From: a virus
Length of the DNA stretch: 37,086 nt
Strand: one strand, 5' to 3'
Virus record (IMG/VR): IMGVR_UViG_3300032182_000533
Span: 1-37,086 of that record
In this document: in pieces, positions 8,001 to 18,100 of the stretch
Layout: the number at the start of each line of letters is the position of its first letter
How positions within the stretch are numbered: the stretch's first letter is position 1
Translations under genes and position numbers: made by a program
The notes under the pieces: generated by a model
What the model saw: only the letters and a program-made list of their open reading frames with translations
The model's database searches: none
What the model was told of the DNA's origin: nothing

Positions 8001-11000
8001 AGCAACTGCTCCAGAAACTTTTCCTATAAGTCTCATATTAACAGATACTTCACCATAGTAATCAGTTTCAGAAATTTGAGCAAGAGATTTAGTATCAACG
8101 TTTAAATAATCAGAAGCCTCAGTATAATCTTCGGGTGGAGCAGATTGGCGATATGGAATTGTAGTGAATACTTCTTCCGGTGCATTTACTAATCCCGATT
8201 TGTGATTTGGTTTACATAGTCTAAATCTAATCTTTTTACTCACAAACCCTGGATCACTTTCAACAAGCTCTCCAATCTGGAACTTACCTTGAATCATCTC
8301 GATTTCAAGAAGTTTTGGAACAACATAAGATTTAACATCTATTCCTTCAAAGAAAGAATAAAATCTTGTTCTCGGACGTAATCCTTTAGCTTCAAACTCT
8401 ATATTCCTAGATCTCAAGAATCTAGTTGGTTCTGTGAAGTTGCTTTCACTCTCCTCTACAGTAGTGTCTACTGTTATCTCTGGTGGTATTGTTGTTGTTA
8501 CTGTATTTGAAGTGGTTCTTACGGAAGTAGAAACAGTTCTTGATGTTCTCAATACATCTCTTCTAGCACCAGGACTAAACTCTAAGAAAACTGCTCTATT
8601 TCTTCCCCTACTTTGCACCTGTGTAATATAATTATTCGCAACATCTCTAGGAAGAACACTTCTAAGCCAATTAATATCTGCTCTAGTAAGTCTTTGTCTT
8701 ATTGCTCTAAAACGAACGACTTGTCTACCGTTTGTTCTTCTTATTTGTGCGGATAAGAATCTAGATCTTCTTCGGAATCTACGCCACCAAAAAGCTCTTC
8801 TACCTCTTCTTCTCCATCTCCTCCAAAGAGATCTTCTCCACCAACCCCTTCTTGCCCAAATCCACCTTCTTCTAAATATTCCTCTTTGTGTTACTACACG
8901 ATTACGGAATACAACTCTATTTCTTGTTACATTATTTACTCTAACTATATTTTCATCCGGTTCTCTAGGAAGAGTTTCTGTATTAGTTGCAAATGATCTA
9001 TTTACTTCTTCTCTCTCTTCAATCCAACTGTCAGAAGCGGGACTAAGCTGAATACTTCCTGTCCAATACTTTACAAGGAATGGAGTTACACTTTCAGTTC
9101 TTGTTGCGTAGGGTTGATTAAAATATTCTACATTTTCATAGTTTAAACTAATAAGATCTCCAGTTTTTTTAACATTCTCAGAACCAAGATTTTCTACAAA
9201 AGAATGATCTTTTGTGGGATCAAATTCTGTGGTTACTCCTGAAATAACTTCAGATCCCAACTGCATGTCTATGAATGTAGTATAATGAGTTGGTCTTAAA
9301 ACATTTTGCTCATCATCTATCGCTATCTTATAATTTGGATCATCCTCATCATGAAGGTCTGTATTACTAAAAGTATCAACAAAAAATCCACACTTTAATC
9401 TTTCGATTCCAGTTTCAGCGTCAATAAGTTTTAAGTTTTCAGTTTTAGTTTCTGCTGCATTAAGAATGGTAAACTCTTCAAGTTTTGTTATTCTATCATC
9501 AAGAGATGCAATGTCTTGCATCGTATATGTTTTATGAGTTTCAATGTCAACTTCAATGGATCTAACATCGAATACATATGGAGGTAAATTGATTGTTCCA
9601 ATAAGAAGAGAGTTATCTGGTTCTATTGGTTCTTTTGGATCTAAAGATGGTTCACCTTCGAGTACAGCAAATTCTCCATTAGGTTTTAAAACAATTTTAT
9701 CTATTCTACCGACATAATATTTGTAACAAACTTCTAGATTTTCTTCAGGTGCTAAAATATATTGAGAAGATTGACCTTTCGCTGAAAAATTTCTCTGTCC
9801 ATATTCAAATGGTGATTTTGTTAGATTATTTACATTGTAAGGACTCACTCTTGGTCTTATGTCAACATAATCAGTAAGTCTAATATCTTGGAATGAAGCA
9901 ATGTCATGCTTATAGTTTTCGTTTGGATAACTATTAACAGTATAAAACTCTCCGGTGTCTGTGGATTTTACCGAATAATTTTGAAATACTATTTTTAATT
10001 TTCTTTTTGGCGTTTCTGCACCATTTGATCTGATTATTCTAGAATAATCGTAGTAACCAGATCTTTGACCGTCATCAAACGAGTAGTTTTGCGTAATATT
10101 TTTATCACCAATAGAAATAGAATTGATTATAACTTGTGAGTTTGATTGTTTTCCTAATACAACTTCACCCTTTTCAAATACTCTTTGATTTACATAAACA
10201 AATTCAAGAATATCAGTATTTGTTTTTTTAACTAATACTGCAGTTGCTTTTGAATTCTGACCTTGAATCAACTCCCCTTCCAAGTAACCTGCATTTGTAT
10301 CTCCTATTAACTGAATATTAGGAAGCACTGCATCTGAAGTTGTACTTGATTCAAAAACACCAATAACTCTTACTACGTCGGGAACATTTAAGGAGATTGT
10401 CTTGTCCTGAACTCTAGTTCCATATGGCCTCCTATAAGTAAGTCCATCGTCTAAAGTTCCTTCACCAGTTCCTGATGATTTACGAGTAGAACCAGATATG
10501 TTAATAACAGAAGAGGAATTAAAAGTTTTTGTCTTAGAGTTTGGTTTTACATTTTTAACCGTTGCTATTACATCTGCTATTCCGTTTCCACTTTGAGGAC
10601 CATTCTGAAGATCTACAAAAATAGCTTTTTTACCTGAGTTTTCAATTCTAAATCTATCAAATCTTATAGTTTCTTTTTTTCCATCTACATATGTAATAAT
10701 GTATCTATCTTCATCAAAAGATGCAAATGTTATGTCTTCTTCTGTTGGATCAATTTCAATAGTTAACTCATTACTAATAACATCAGCTTCTTTAAATAAT
10801 CTTCTCTGATATATTTGATTATTTTCAAAATCAATTTCGGAAAGAACAGTATTATTAAACTTTGTTAATAAAGTCTCATCATCAAGAGAAGTATATACCG
10901 AGTTTGAGATTTTAGAAATATTTGTAATTATATCATTTTGTGTTGGATTGTTCACATCTAAGTATGCACTTCCATTAGCAAATCCAGGGACCGAAGATAT

Positions 11001-13535
11001 TCCAACGACTTCAAACGATTTTCCATTTGGATTTATACTTACAACTTTATTGTAGATTGGATCTAAAGATCCATCTATATTTTCTGGATATCTAGGACCT
11101 AAAATAGTATTCGTATATGTTATAATATCTCCAACTTTTAATCCTGTAGTTATATCTGTTGGTACTGAAGCGGATATTGTAGTTATTCCATTTGAGTTAA
11201 GATCGGGAGTAATATTAAATAAAGTTCCAGCAGGAGCCAAGAAAGATTTTCTATCCAGAATAACATCACCATTAAATGTGGAGATACCAATCTTTTCTGA
11301 GAATACTGACTTAACATCAGATAAGTCATATTCAATAACTTCTTTTATCAACCTTCCATTTTCAATGCCGTTTATAGAAACTTGTTCTCCCCTTAAAAAT
11401 TGACCATTTACTTCATATAACTTTACTTCATCGAGAACTGTTACATGTTCACCACCAACAGCGGAAATAACCCCTTTAAAGTTATCATCAGCTATTAATG
11501 TAGTTCCATCACTGTCAAGTAAACTAAAACTATTTGTATCAAAAACTTGATCTACTGTAAAAGACCTATTGAAATCATTGTTGTTAGTGTCTCTTATTAC
11601 AATTTGTTCACCTGCTTCGAGTCCATGTGCAGTTGAAAACACAGTAGCTGCAGTAGAAACTTGTGTAACAGTTCCTAAATCATCTATTTGATAACCGCCA
11701 AATGCATCTTCTACTGCTCCAACAACATCTGGTTGAGAACTTAATGTAATTTCAAATTCACCATAAGTTGTAATGCCTGCATTTGCTACTGTATATTTTC
11801 CTCCAGTTGGAAAATCTATTTCTGAGTAACCAGTTCCAGTTATAAAGATTTCGTCACCATTATCAATACCGTTATCAGCGGCAGACCCTAATGGACCAAG
11901 TCCAATTGTTGCAACACCGCTTACATTGTTACCCAATATTGCAAACTGTAATAAAATAGTGCTGATTCCTACAGCACCACCATTAAACTGAATTGTTTGT
12001 ATATCTGTTACTTCCGAAAATGTATTATAAACATGTCCACTTGCGGAACTTTTTTTTCCATCTATAAAAGATGGTCTTTCTACAACAATAGGTTTGGCAA
12101 ATTTTAAATCTACAAAAGTTTGAGTATCAAATAATCTTAAGTGCATACGACTTAAATCATCTTGATACTCACTTTCCGGAACATAATCATAAACTCTTGC
12201 TAAACCAATTGTAGTTCCTGAGGCGACGTGAGCGTCGTCTCCAATCCTGTCACTCATCAAACTAACAGTAGCATCTGTTGCTAATCCTACAGACGCAGAC
12301 CCAAATGTATTATTTAAAATATATAACGATCCTGCGTTAAAAGGAACTACTTCTTTTGTACAAGTATCAGAAGCTCGTGGTTTTGATGCATCTATTAATC
12401 TAGATGTGGTTGTTTCTACAGAAAATCCTTCAATATATGCTTTACCTGGACCTATTTGGTAAACTAATCTATCTTCCGATGGAGTATTTCCTGCAACCGT
12501 TGTTTGATCATTAAAAAATACTCCATCATTTAAGAAGCAATCATTAAGACTATCTTTAACATTAAGACTGAATGATTTTACGAAAAAGTCTCCACTTGTC
12601 TCTGCTATTGCTTTAGACGTTTCCGTTTTTGCTGTGTTTATTCTTTTTACATCTTCTGTGTTATTATCTGGGAATAGGGGTATTCCATCCACTACTCTCA
12701 TCAACTCGATAAAACTATTATTCTCATTAATATCTAAATCTTTTTTAGATAATAATAACTCTAGTTTTAATCTATCTGCTCCAGGTGCGGTAAAGTTTGA
12801 AAAGTTTCTAGCATTATCATATAAACTTTCATCCTCATCTGAAGTTACTATTCTTTCAATAATATCAAATCCAACTTTATAAGAAGGATTAGTGTCATAT
12901 TGAGATAATATTATTGTTTGTGTAGAAAAACTAGCAAAAATACCTCTAGTATAACAAACACCTTCAGTAATCGAAATAGCAGATCCCTTCCCTGCTGAGT
13001 TTACGGGTATGGTATTACATAATCCTTGATTTGCTTGAATAACAAATTTATTATTTTCTCCGTATGTTAAAGTGGTTGTTGATACTAAAGTTTCACCATC
13101 TTGGAATCTTTTTGTAGTTAAATCTTCTCCACCACTTTCAATGTATTTTACATATAAAGTATAGTTATTTCTTTCCGATTCAATATTAGTAATCAGATCA
13201 AAAACCTCTGCAGTTACACCACTAGTTAATCCTTTTAAAATTTTTCCTTTGATAGATTCAAAATACAGCGATACTGGAAGACCATTAAAACTTTGTTCTA
13301 TTTCAACAGAATATATTGGATTATCATAAACAAAAGATCCTGGAATGACAAGATCTCCCTCTTTAAAAAACTTGCTTCCAAACTGCTCAATCTGATTCTG
13401 CAATATTGATTGCGAAGTTGTTAACTCCCTTGCCTGAACAGGATATCCAGGTTTGAAAAGAACCCTATAATAATCTTTATCCTTATCAAAGTCGTCAAAG
13501 TATGGAGATACGTTAAAATTAGTTTCCTGTGGCAT
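5043..13535 (-). CDS. Giant DUF4815-type baseplate-associated virion protein (2830 aa)
   Basis: The N-terminus (NVSPYFDDFDKDKDYYRVLF, GYPVQARELTTSQSILQNQIE) matches the DUF4815 family of phage structural proteins. Other familiar segments: TYTMQDIASLDDRITKLEEF (about residue 1335), a Pro/Trp segment (PFLVKYWTGSIQLSPASDSW, about 1480-1500), RNIEFEAKGLRPRTRFYSFF (about 1710-1730), DPLAQSFFV with GIFLTGVDVYFETKD (about 1974-2000), and GSLFKSQNGSTWTPTQLEDL (about 2112-2131). Between these lie an Arg/Trp tract (1555-1593), a second Arg run (1956-1970), Gly-Tyr repeats (about 2215-2285) and beta-rich spacers. The gene occupies the place of T4 genes 9-12, so it probably forms peripheral baseplate or fibre-attachment structure; that is inference. 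Homologues I recall are usually about half this length. No signal peptide or membrane segment is seen. Confidence 0.85.
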   Translation of the reverse strand: MPQETNFNVSPYFDDFDKDKDYYRVLFKPGYPVQARELTTSQSILQNQIEQFGSKFFKEGDLVIPGSFVYDNPIYSVEIEQSFNGLPVSLYFESIKGKILKGLTSGVTAEVFDLITNIESERNNYTLYVKYIESGGEDLTTKRFQDGETLVSTTTLTYGENNKFVIQANQGLCNTIPVNSAGKGSAISITEGVCYTRGIFASFSTQTIILSQYDTNPSYKVGFDIIERIVTSDEDESLYDNARNFSNFTAPGADRLKLELLLSKKDLDINENNSFIELMRVVDGIPLFPDNNTEDVKRINTAKTETSKAIAETSGDFFVKSFSLNVKDSLNDCFLNDGVFFNDQTTVAGNTPSEDRLVYQIGPGKAYIEGFSVETTTSRLIDASKPRASDTCTKEVVPFNAGSLYILNNTFGSASVGLATDATVSLMSDRIGDDAHVASGTTIGLARVYDYVPESEYQDDLSRMHLRLFDTQTFVDLKFAKPIVVERPSFIDGKKSSASGHVYNTFSEVTDIQTIQFNGGAVGISTILLQFAILGNNVSGVATIGLGPLGSAADNGIDNGDEIFITGTGYSEIDFPTGGKYTVANAGITTYGEFEITLSSQPDVVGAVEDAFGGYQIDDLGTVTQVSTAATVFSTAHGLEAGEQIVIRDTNNNDFNRSFTVDQVFDTNSFSLLDSDGTTLIADDNFKGVISAVGGEHVTVLDEVKLYEVNGQFLRGEQVSINGIENGRLIKEVIEYDLSDVKSVFSEKIGISTFNGDVILDRKSFLAPAGTLFNITPDLNSNGITTISASVPTDITTGLKVGDIITYTNTILGPRYPENIDGSLDPIYNKVVSINPNGKSFEVVGISSVPGFANGSAYLDVNNPTQNDIITNISKISNSVYTSLDDETLLTKFNNTVLSEIDFENNQIYQRRLFKEADVISNELTIEIDPTEEDITFASFDEDRYIITYVDGKKETIRFDRFRIENSGKKAIFVDLQNGPQSGNGIADVIATVKNVKPNSKTKTFNSSSVINISGSTRKSSGTGEGTLDDGLTYRRPYGTRVQDKTISLNVPDVVRVIGVFESSTTSDAVLPNIQLIGDTNAGYLEGELIQGQNSKATAVLVKKTNTDILEFVYVNQRVFEKGEVVLGKQSNSQVIINSISIGDKNITQNYSFDDGQRSGYYDYSRIIRSNGAETPKRKLKIVFQNYSVKSTDTGEFYTVNSYPNENYKHDIASFQDIRLTDYVDIRPRVSPYNVNNLTKSPFEYGQRNFSAKGQSSQYILAPEENLEVCYKYYVGRIDKIVLKPNGEFAVLEGEPSLDPKEPIEPDNSLLIGTINLPPYVFDVRSIEVDIETHKTYTMQDIASLDDRITKLEEFTILNAAETKTENLKLIDAETGIERLKCGFFVDTFSNTDLHDEDDPNYKIAIDDEQNVLRPTHYTTFIDMQLGSEVISGVTTEFDPTKDHSFVENLGSENVKKTGDLISLNYENVEYFNQPYATRTESVTPFLVKYWTGSIQLSPASDSWIEEREEVNRSFATNTETLPREPDENIVRVNNVTRNRVVFRNRVVTQRGIFRRRWIWARRGWWRRSLWRRWRRRGRRAFWWRRFRRRSRFLSAQIRRTNGRQVVRFRAIRQRLTRADINWLRSVLPRDVANNYITQVQSRGRNRAVFLEFSPGARRDVLRTSRTVSTSVRTTSNTVTTTIPPEITVDTTVEESESNFTEPTRFLRSRNIEFEAKGLRPRTRFYSFFEGIDVKSYVVPKLLEIEMIQGKFQIGELVESDPGFVSKKIRFRLCKPNHKSGLVNAPEEVFTTIPYRQSAPPEDYTEASDYLNVDTKSLAQISETDYYGEVSVNMRLIGKVSGAVARVTNVRLISDNSGSLIGALFVPDAKVSGNPKWNNGENTFTLIDVPSLSEAASGDDNVDSESSAEEEFTSTSTTNVTVRNILTTRNIRIRPARNINTTTVTNVRTNTTAVTRTRIRRRRRRIVRRWEVRDPLAQSFFVKDETGIFLTGVDVYFETKDVSGIPVTLQLRTMENGVPTTTVFPFSEVTLTPDEINLSVDGSVPTRFTFASPVYLAGPQGQEVRGAPIASETTAEYAVVLLSNSSNYRVFISRLGENDILTNIKVGSQPTLGSLFKSQNGSTWTPTQLEDLKYKLYRADFVDSGTVRYYNPILSLKNEKVSVLGPNQLSTLDKRSVIKLNNNAFIRSDLLEGYTILQEDNAQGKLVSIGGSITTGLGVTISNVGTGYTDGTFDNDGNGYDLITLTGDGQGAKANITVSGGVISDVSIINGGFGYIEGDALSIPSIGQDVGFGGQVTVDNVKLKNSLIIENVRKGPNAGDSAEYQTGRIVFFSDPNNGGISTYVGINSITNQPPRAESIFNDPKFDGLHMKIEAINHGMHSTQNYVRISNIRPEDDEPNSVLSTDLSNTETSVINLDSTAGFETFEGIQVDGDNPGYIIIGNEVVGYTTYSATSLGAGTPTITRAVVGEAQPYDAGTPVYKYQFNGISLRRINKIHSLSSLDETYHPLEFNSFYIPIEVGSTDDDGNSIGKNRAATSDLVFNTNEGLGDAGTFVSTNVNFDIITPNFATITPSETSIQAKLRTITGTSIDGNESSFEDAGYVEMSLDEPVLFDNPRLLASRVNEEKYLQDFPGNRSLTMEFQLNTEDSRVSPIIDDITTGAILTSNLINAPAGVGESSTFADVEYIRGGEEKHEAVYISKPILLKLPANSIKLFLKSSRTENNDIRVLYKILREDEADGETNFEPFPGYLNYKTDSNGIKRVIDASKNDGSSDDKVSINSNVQYSDYEYTIDNLPEFTGFAIKIIFASKNQSEPPLVKELRAIATLKPSL
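7626..7670 (-). other. Second Arg-rich run (six consecutive Arg) before the DPLAQSFFV motif
   Basis: Residues 1956-1970 of the 2830-residue protein read RTRIRRRRRRIVRRW. The arginines use both CGT and AGA codons, so this is not a simple trinucleotide expansion. The run leads into the conserved DPLAQSFFV segment. Confidence 0.85.
8757..8873 (-). other. Arg/Trp tract in the 2830-residue protein
   Basis: Residues 1555-1593 contain 20 Arg and 8 Trp in 39 positions (for example ARRGWWRRSLWRRWRRRGRR). It is flanked by more ordinary but still Arg-rich sequence (QIRRTNGRQVVRFRAIRQRL downstream). The reading frame is open throughout, with AGA, AGG, CGT and CGA codons. Confidence 0.9.
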
Positions 13536-13546
13536 GACTTTTATTA

Positions 13547-15145
13547 TTAGAACTGAATAATGACTTTAATATCTTCTTTTTGATTTTTAGACCTTGTGAT
13601 AGGAGGTCTATTATCAATGTAAATTAAATCACCAGAATAAGATTGAACTTCTGGATTTGATAACCCATTTACAAATGGTTGACCCAAGTAATATGTCCTA
13701 TTATTTATTGCTGTACTTATACCGGGTTCTAAAACAGTTCCAAAGAAAGTATCTATCCCAACTGTTGAATCTGGAGATGATCCACTACGAATAGCGTCTA
13801 CTGATGGATATGATCTTATGTTTGTATTTCCTCCCGATTCAGGCGAAGATGTAAAATCATATTTTAAGTAACTATAAATTTCTTCATCTTGATTACCTTG
13901 AAAATCAAACCCATTTTGAGTTCTGTCCGACCAATACTTTAAAATACCAGTATTCCTATCGAAAGAAATAACTCTTGCTATTGCTGTTTTTCCGGCACCG
14001 ATAGTTTGAGTAATATATGTATCAGCGTTATAAGTTGCATCATTTATAACCAAAGGATCTAATTTTATTGCCCCAACAGCACTTGCTTTATCTTTTGTCA
14101 ATATTTCATTTGAGTTAAATGCTAAAGGGTTTGCTACTATCCCAATCTGAGATATTTCATTACCTACAATAAAATCTGGATCTTGGTCATCATTTTCAAT
14201 TCTGGAATAAATTAGAATACTTGTTGCTCCAAGTTCTCTGTAAATATCTGCCCCATGACCGCCTTTAGGGGGAATAACAACTTCAAATACTGGTTTTGTT
14301 GTATAGTTAAAAGAAGAAGCATCAACATCAACAGTTCCATAAGTATATCCACTTCCGCCATTTGAAACTGTTACACTTTCTACTTTGCTGTCATTATTAG
14401 TAACTATAGTAACTGTTCCATTTTGTCCATCACCATTTATTGGAATATTACTATATACCGTATTTGGTTGCCCTACGTCTACTCCTCTATTTTTGATTAT
14501 TACTGTTTTTAACTGTCCACCATCTGCAGCATTTTCTCTAACAGTTGCTACGTCAACATTGTCTTTCCAATTTCTAGGAACTGGTACATATTGTGTAGAA
14601 TCAAATTTTATAACATCACTAGCAGAAATAGTATACAAATATTTCCAAATATAACCATCTCCACTATTTCCTGCGGATCTTGGTTCTAAATCGGTAAATC
14701 GGGGTTCATCTAAAGATGGTTTTCCATTTGGATTTTCAGGATCTTCTCCATTTTCTAAACAAATATAAACTCTAAAATCGCTGTTTACAACATAATAATT
14801 TGAACTGTATAAACTAGTTGCCGATGTTTGATTAGATGTATTATCTCTATCAATGTTGTCTCGGTATCTATCAAATATAACACCAGAAATCCAGTCTATT
14901 TTTCTTACAACGTTTTTAACATCTTCATTACGAATTCGCTTTAATGCAATCATATTGTCCCAAACAATTCTTTCTTGTTGGAAACTGTCTTTTGGTGATG
15001 GTGGACTTTCGTCCCATGTTGAACTATAATCAAATGGATTAGGTAGTCCAACAAAAGCATAATAAGAATTTGATGGATCCGTTACCTTCTCCAAAAAACT
15101 ATTTGCGTTTAAAATTCTTAGTTGGTCGGTAATGATTGCAGCCAT
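13547..15145 (-). CDS. 8: Baseplate wedge protein gp8
   Basis: The 532-residue product keeps the hallmarks of T4 gp8 (334 residues), a dimeric component of each baseplate wedge. At about residues 158-172 it has SGDGYIWKYLYTISA (T4 PGDGYVWEYLFEIPP). Its end, GDLIYIDNRPPITRSKNQKE then DIKVIIQF, mirrors T4 GEMIYMENRPPIIMAMDQTE then EINILFTF. The N-terminal part also corresponds (YYAFVGLPNPF; WDNMIALKRI; YRVYICLEN-like). The roughly 200 extra residues lie between these landmarks (about 200-480) and include a Gly-Tyr unit (NGGSGYTYGTVDV), suggesting insertion of the same module seen elsewhere here. It follows the 2757-residue gene and has late promoter boxes upstream. The start lacks a clear Shine-Dalgarno site. 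Confidence 0.9.
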   Translation of the reverse strand: MAAIITDQLRILNANSFLEKVTDPSNSYYAFVGLPNPFDYSSTWDESPPSPKDSFQQERIVWDNMIALKRIRNEDVKNVVRKIDWISGVIFDRYRDNIDRDNTSNQTSATSLYSSNYYVVNSDFRVYICLENGEDPENPNGKPSLDEPRFTDLEPRSAGNSGDGYIWKYLYTISASDVIKFDSTQYVPVPRNWKDNVDVATVRENAADGGQLKTVIIKNRGVDVGQPNTVYSNIPINGDGQNGTVTIVTNNDSKVESVTVSNGGSGYTYGTVDVDASSFNYTTKPVFEVVIPPKGGHGADIYRELGATSILIYSRIENDDQDPDFIVGNEISQIGIVANPLAFNSNEILTKDKASAVGAIKLDPLVINDATYNADTYITQTIGAGKTAIARVISFDRNTGILKYWSDRTQNGFDFQGNQDEEIYSYLKYDFTSSPESGGNTNIRSYPSVDAIRSGSSPDSTVGIDTFFGTVLEPGISTAINNRTYYLGQPFVNGLSNPEVQSYSGDLIYIDNRPPITRSKNQKEDIKVIIQF

Positions 15146-15164
15146 CTTTACTGTTTTTTATATC

Positions 15165-15172
15165 TATTTATT
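15165..15172 (-). promoter_or_regulatory. Putative late promoter (proximal) upstream of gp8
   Basis: AATAAATA on the minus strand, 19 bases before the gp8 ATG, inside a 44-base intergenic gap. It is preceded by TTAT. It fits the relaxed T4 late promoter box. Confidence 0.5.
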
Positions 15173-15186
15173 ATAATAATTTGAAG

Positions 15187-15194
15187 TATTTATG
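15187..15194 (-). promoter_or_regulatory. Putative late promoter (distal) upstream of gp8
   Basis: CATAAATA on the minus strand, 41 bases before the gp8 ATG and overlapping the stop of the preceding gene. It is either a tandem late promoter with the box at 15165-15172 or a chance match in AT-rich DNA. Confidence 0.4.
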
Positions 15195-18100
15195 AGTTAG
15201 GGGTATACCCCTCAGATTTTAATGGATTTGTTCTAATTACTTTTGCTGTGGTTGTTATTCCTGGATTATTTTCATTAACAGTAGATCCATAGTCATCATA
15301 TAGTTCAAATGTTTTTCTAGTGGTTCTCTTGTAGTTAAATATTCTTCCCCAAGAATAATCTCCAAAATATCCATTGTAAGTATATCCAAACCCAACATTT
15401 CCATCAACTTCTCCAGCTGGTCCTCCACTTGGAATATCTATTTGGTTCCAACTTTCAACAGGGACAGTAACTTGTAAAACTTCAGTTCTGCCACTTCCAA
15501 CATTTAAACTGTATACTTCAGTTCTAGCAATACTAACTGATGAGACTTGATAGACACAATCTAAAAAGCTTGTTCCTATAAAATGATTTTGACCATTGTA
15601 TATATTCAATGATGTTATCCCATATCCAGTTAATCCAAGATTAGAGTTGTTTACACGGAAATAATCTCCTCTCTGCAGGGTACTCAGAACTTTTGGATCT
15701 GAAACTTGTATATTTCTTAAATAAGAATCATTTTCTATATAAAGTTCAAAAACAATACTATTTTCAAAAAGATCTGGAGTTGGATTTTTAAAGATATATG
15801 AAATTCCTGATCTATCATCAGATCCAGATATTTCACTTCCAGGAGCACCAACTATTATCACTTTACCAGTATCACTTATCTTGCATGATCTTCCAAAATC
15901 TGCATTAACTTCAATTGAGTTCGATCCCGATAACTTCTTAACTAACTTATGGTTCTTTCCAGTTCTCTTATACACATATGTTGCACCACAATCATTAAAA
16001 CCAAGAGCCGGATCATCTTTGGATCCAACAATTACTGTTCTACCATTACCTGAAATACTAACACTAGTATCAAGTGTTTGATCATCTAGCACTATAGTTT
16101 GATTAAGAATCCATTTTAATTTTACTTTATTAAAATCATAAATGTAAGCATATTGAGATCCAGCAAATCCTCCCTCAGAAATTACCATAGTTGTTCCTTG
16201 GAGTGAAATATCAACAGAATAACCAAATCCAAGACCTCTTACTAATGGCTCTTCAATTATAAATGTTTCCGTATATAATCCACTAGTAGCATTTTTTGAA
16301 TAAACATATACTTTATTATCTTGATATGATCCCACACATAATGTTTTACCAAACTCATCAAAAGAAACAGAACACCCAAATTTAGATCCAACAATCGCTT
16401 CAGAACCAGTAAATCTTTGTAATCTTAAGTATGTTCCTACACCAACAACTTCTCTTTCAAAAAGATATACATATCCTTCATTTTCTGACAATGCACCTGC
16501 AGATATTACCTTTCCATTTGTAGTTATATCAATAGAGTCTGCTAATACAGACGTTTCATTAACTATAACAGTAAATCCTATTCCAGATCTAGCATCAAAT
16601 GCATTTAATTGAGTGAAAGTATCTCCTGATCTTTCATAGACATGTAATACACCACCATTAGTAACACCTATTTCATCACTGGGAGCACCAACAGCGACAA
16701 TGGTTCCATCACCACTCATTCCAACCGATCCTCCATATGAATCTGTAGTATCTCCATCCGAAACTAATTGACTTAAAGTTGCAATTCCAGTAATCGTGTC
16801 AGTGTCGTAGTCATAGTCATAAACGTAAGCAAGTCCAGTGTTTCCTGACCCAATAAACTCATCAAAAGGAGCGCCAACTACAAAAGATGATCCAGTTTTA
16901 TTCATCGCAACAGAAAATCCAAAGTTATCTGCTGAGTCTGAAGCATATACTCCAGTTACGAGACCAACCTGTGTTATTGGTTCTGGAACTGCTCCTGTCG
17001 TCCCTATTCCTGTCAATACGCCAAAATCTCCATCATAAATTACATCTTCTATTCTCTCATACTTTGTTTTTGGAGGAGATATAAACACATTTGGAGCAAC
17101 GTCTGTATATCCATATCCTGGATTTGTCACAGTTATGCTAGTAACTCTTCCATCAGTTAAAGTTGCTTCAGCTTGTGCTCTTTGATTTGATGTTGTTCCT
17201 ATTCCAGTAAAGTTTGGATTTGATATTGAAACATCTGGAGTTTCTATGTAATTAAATCCAGGATAATCGATATTCACCGAAGCAACTCTAAGATTGTTGG
17301 ATAAAGTAGAAGTAGCACTAGCTGCTATTGCTACTCTTTCTTCAATAATAAAAACATCTCTTTGTGGTTCTTTATTTACTCCAACATCTTCATATTCATC
17401 GTTGCTATCAAAGAAAGTTCTAACATTGTCTAAGTAAATATCATTTTCAGTGCTTCCTATACCAACAGAACGCAATAAAGTTGTTTTTGGATAAATTTCG
17501 GGTTCATAAGGTTTTCTTGACTTTCCAACTACATTACCATCAATAATTTTGTCTACAAGTTGCTTACACCAAGTAACTGGTCTTTGTAACGTTTCATCTA
17601 AAGTTACTCCTGGTGTAGAGTACGTATTAGTTTCTAAAATATCAGTTGCAGTAATATCGGTTACAGTTCTAGGATCTTGCTGTAAAGAAATATCTTGACT
17701 ATTTACTGTAACGATATCACCAATTTTTATAGTTTCTAAAATATCTACAAATTGAGTATCAACTTCGGTTGTTCCAAAATAAAATACTATTACACATTTA
17801 TCTCCTTCATTAGGTGGCTCTACAAATGTTAATATACTTCCACCCTCAAACTTATATGCTTGATTTGGGACTTGGTATATATCATTTATAAACACTATTA
17901 AGTTATATTCTAACTCTAGTGGAGATCCAGGACGTGATCTTAAAGTAGTTTGTATTCCTCTTAAAAGTATCGGGAAATCTACTCTAGATCCGTTAAACAA
18001 TCTACTAATATCGTCAAATACTACTAAGTCTCCAAAAACTAAACCAGCAAATGAATCAGTAAATGTTTGATCAATCAAGACCTGAAACTCTTCAAATGTA

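Noticed and set aside
7711-8058. Plus-strand open frame of 115 codons opposite the 2830-residue gene
   Set aside because: It is antisense to a well-supported structural gene with recognised motifs on both sides, has no start signal, and no recognisable product.
8741-8893. A sequencing frameshift as the cause of the Arg/Trp tract
   Set aside because: The long frame continues on both sides with family motifs, and two compensating errors would be needed. The observation is kept as a finding, but an error is not my preferred explanation.
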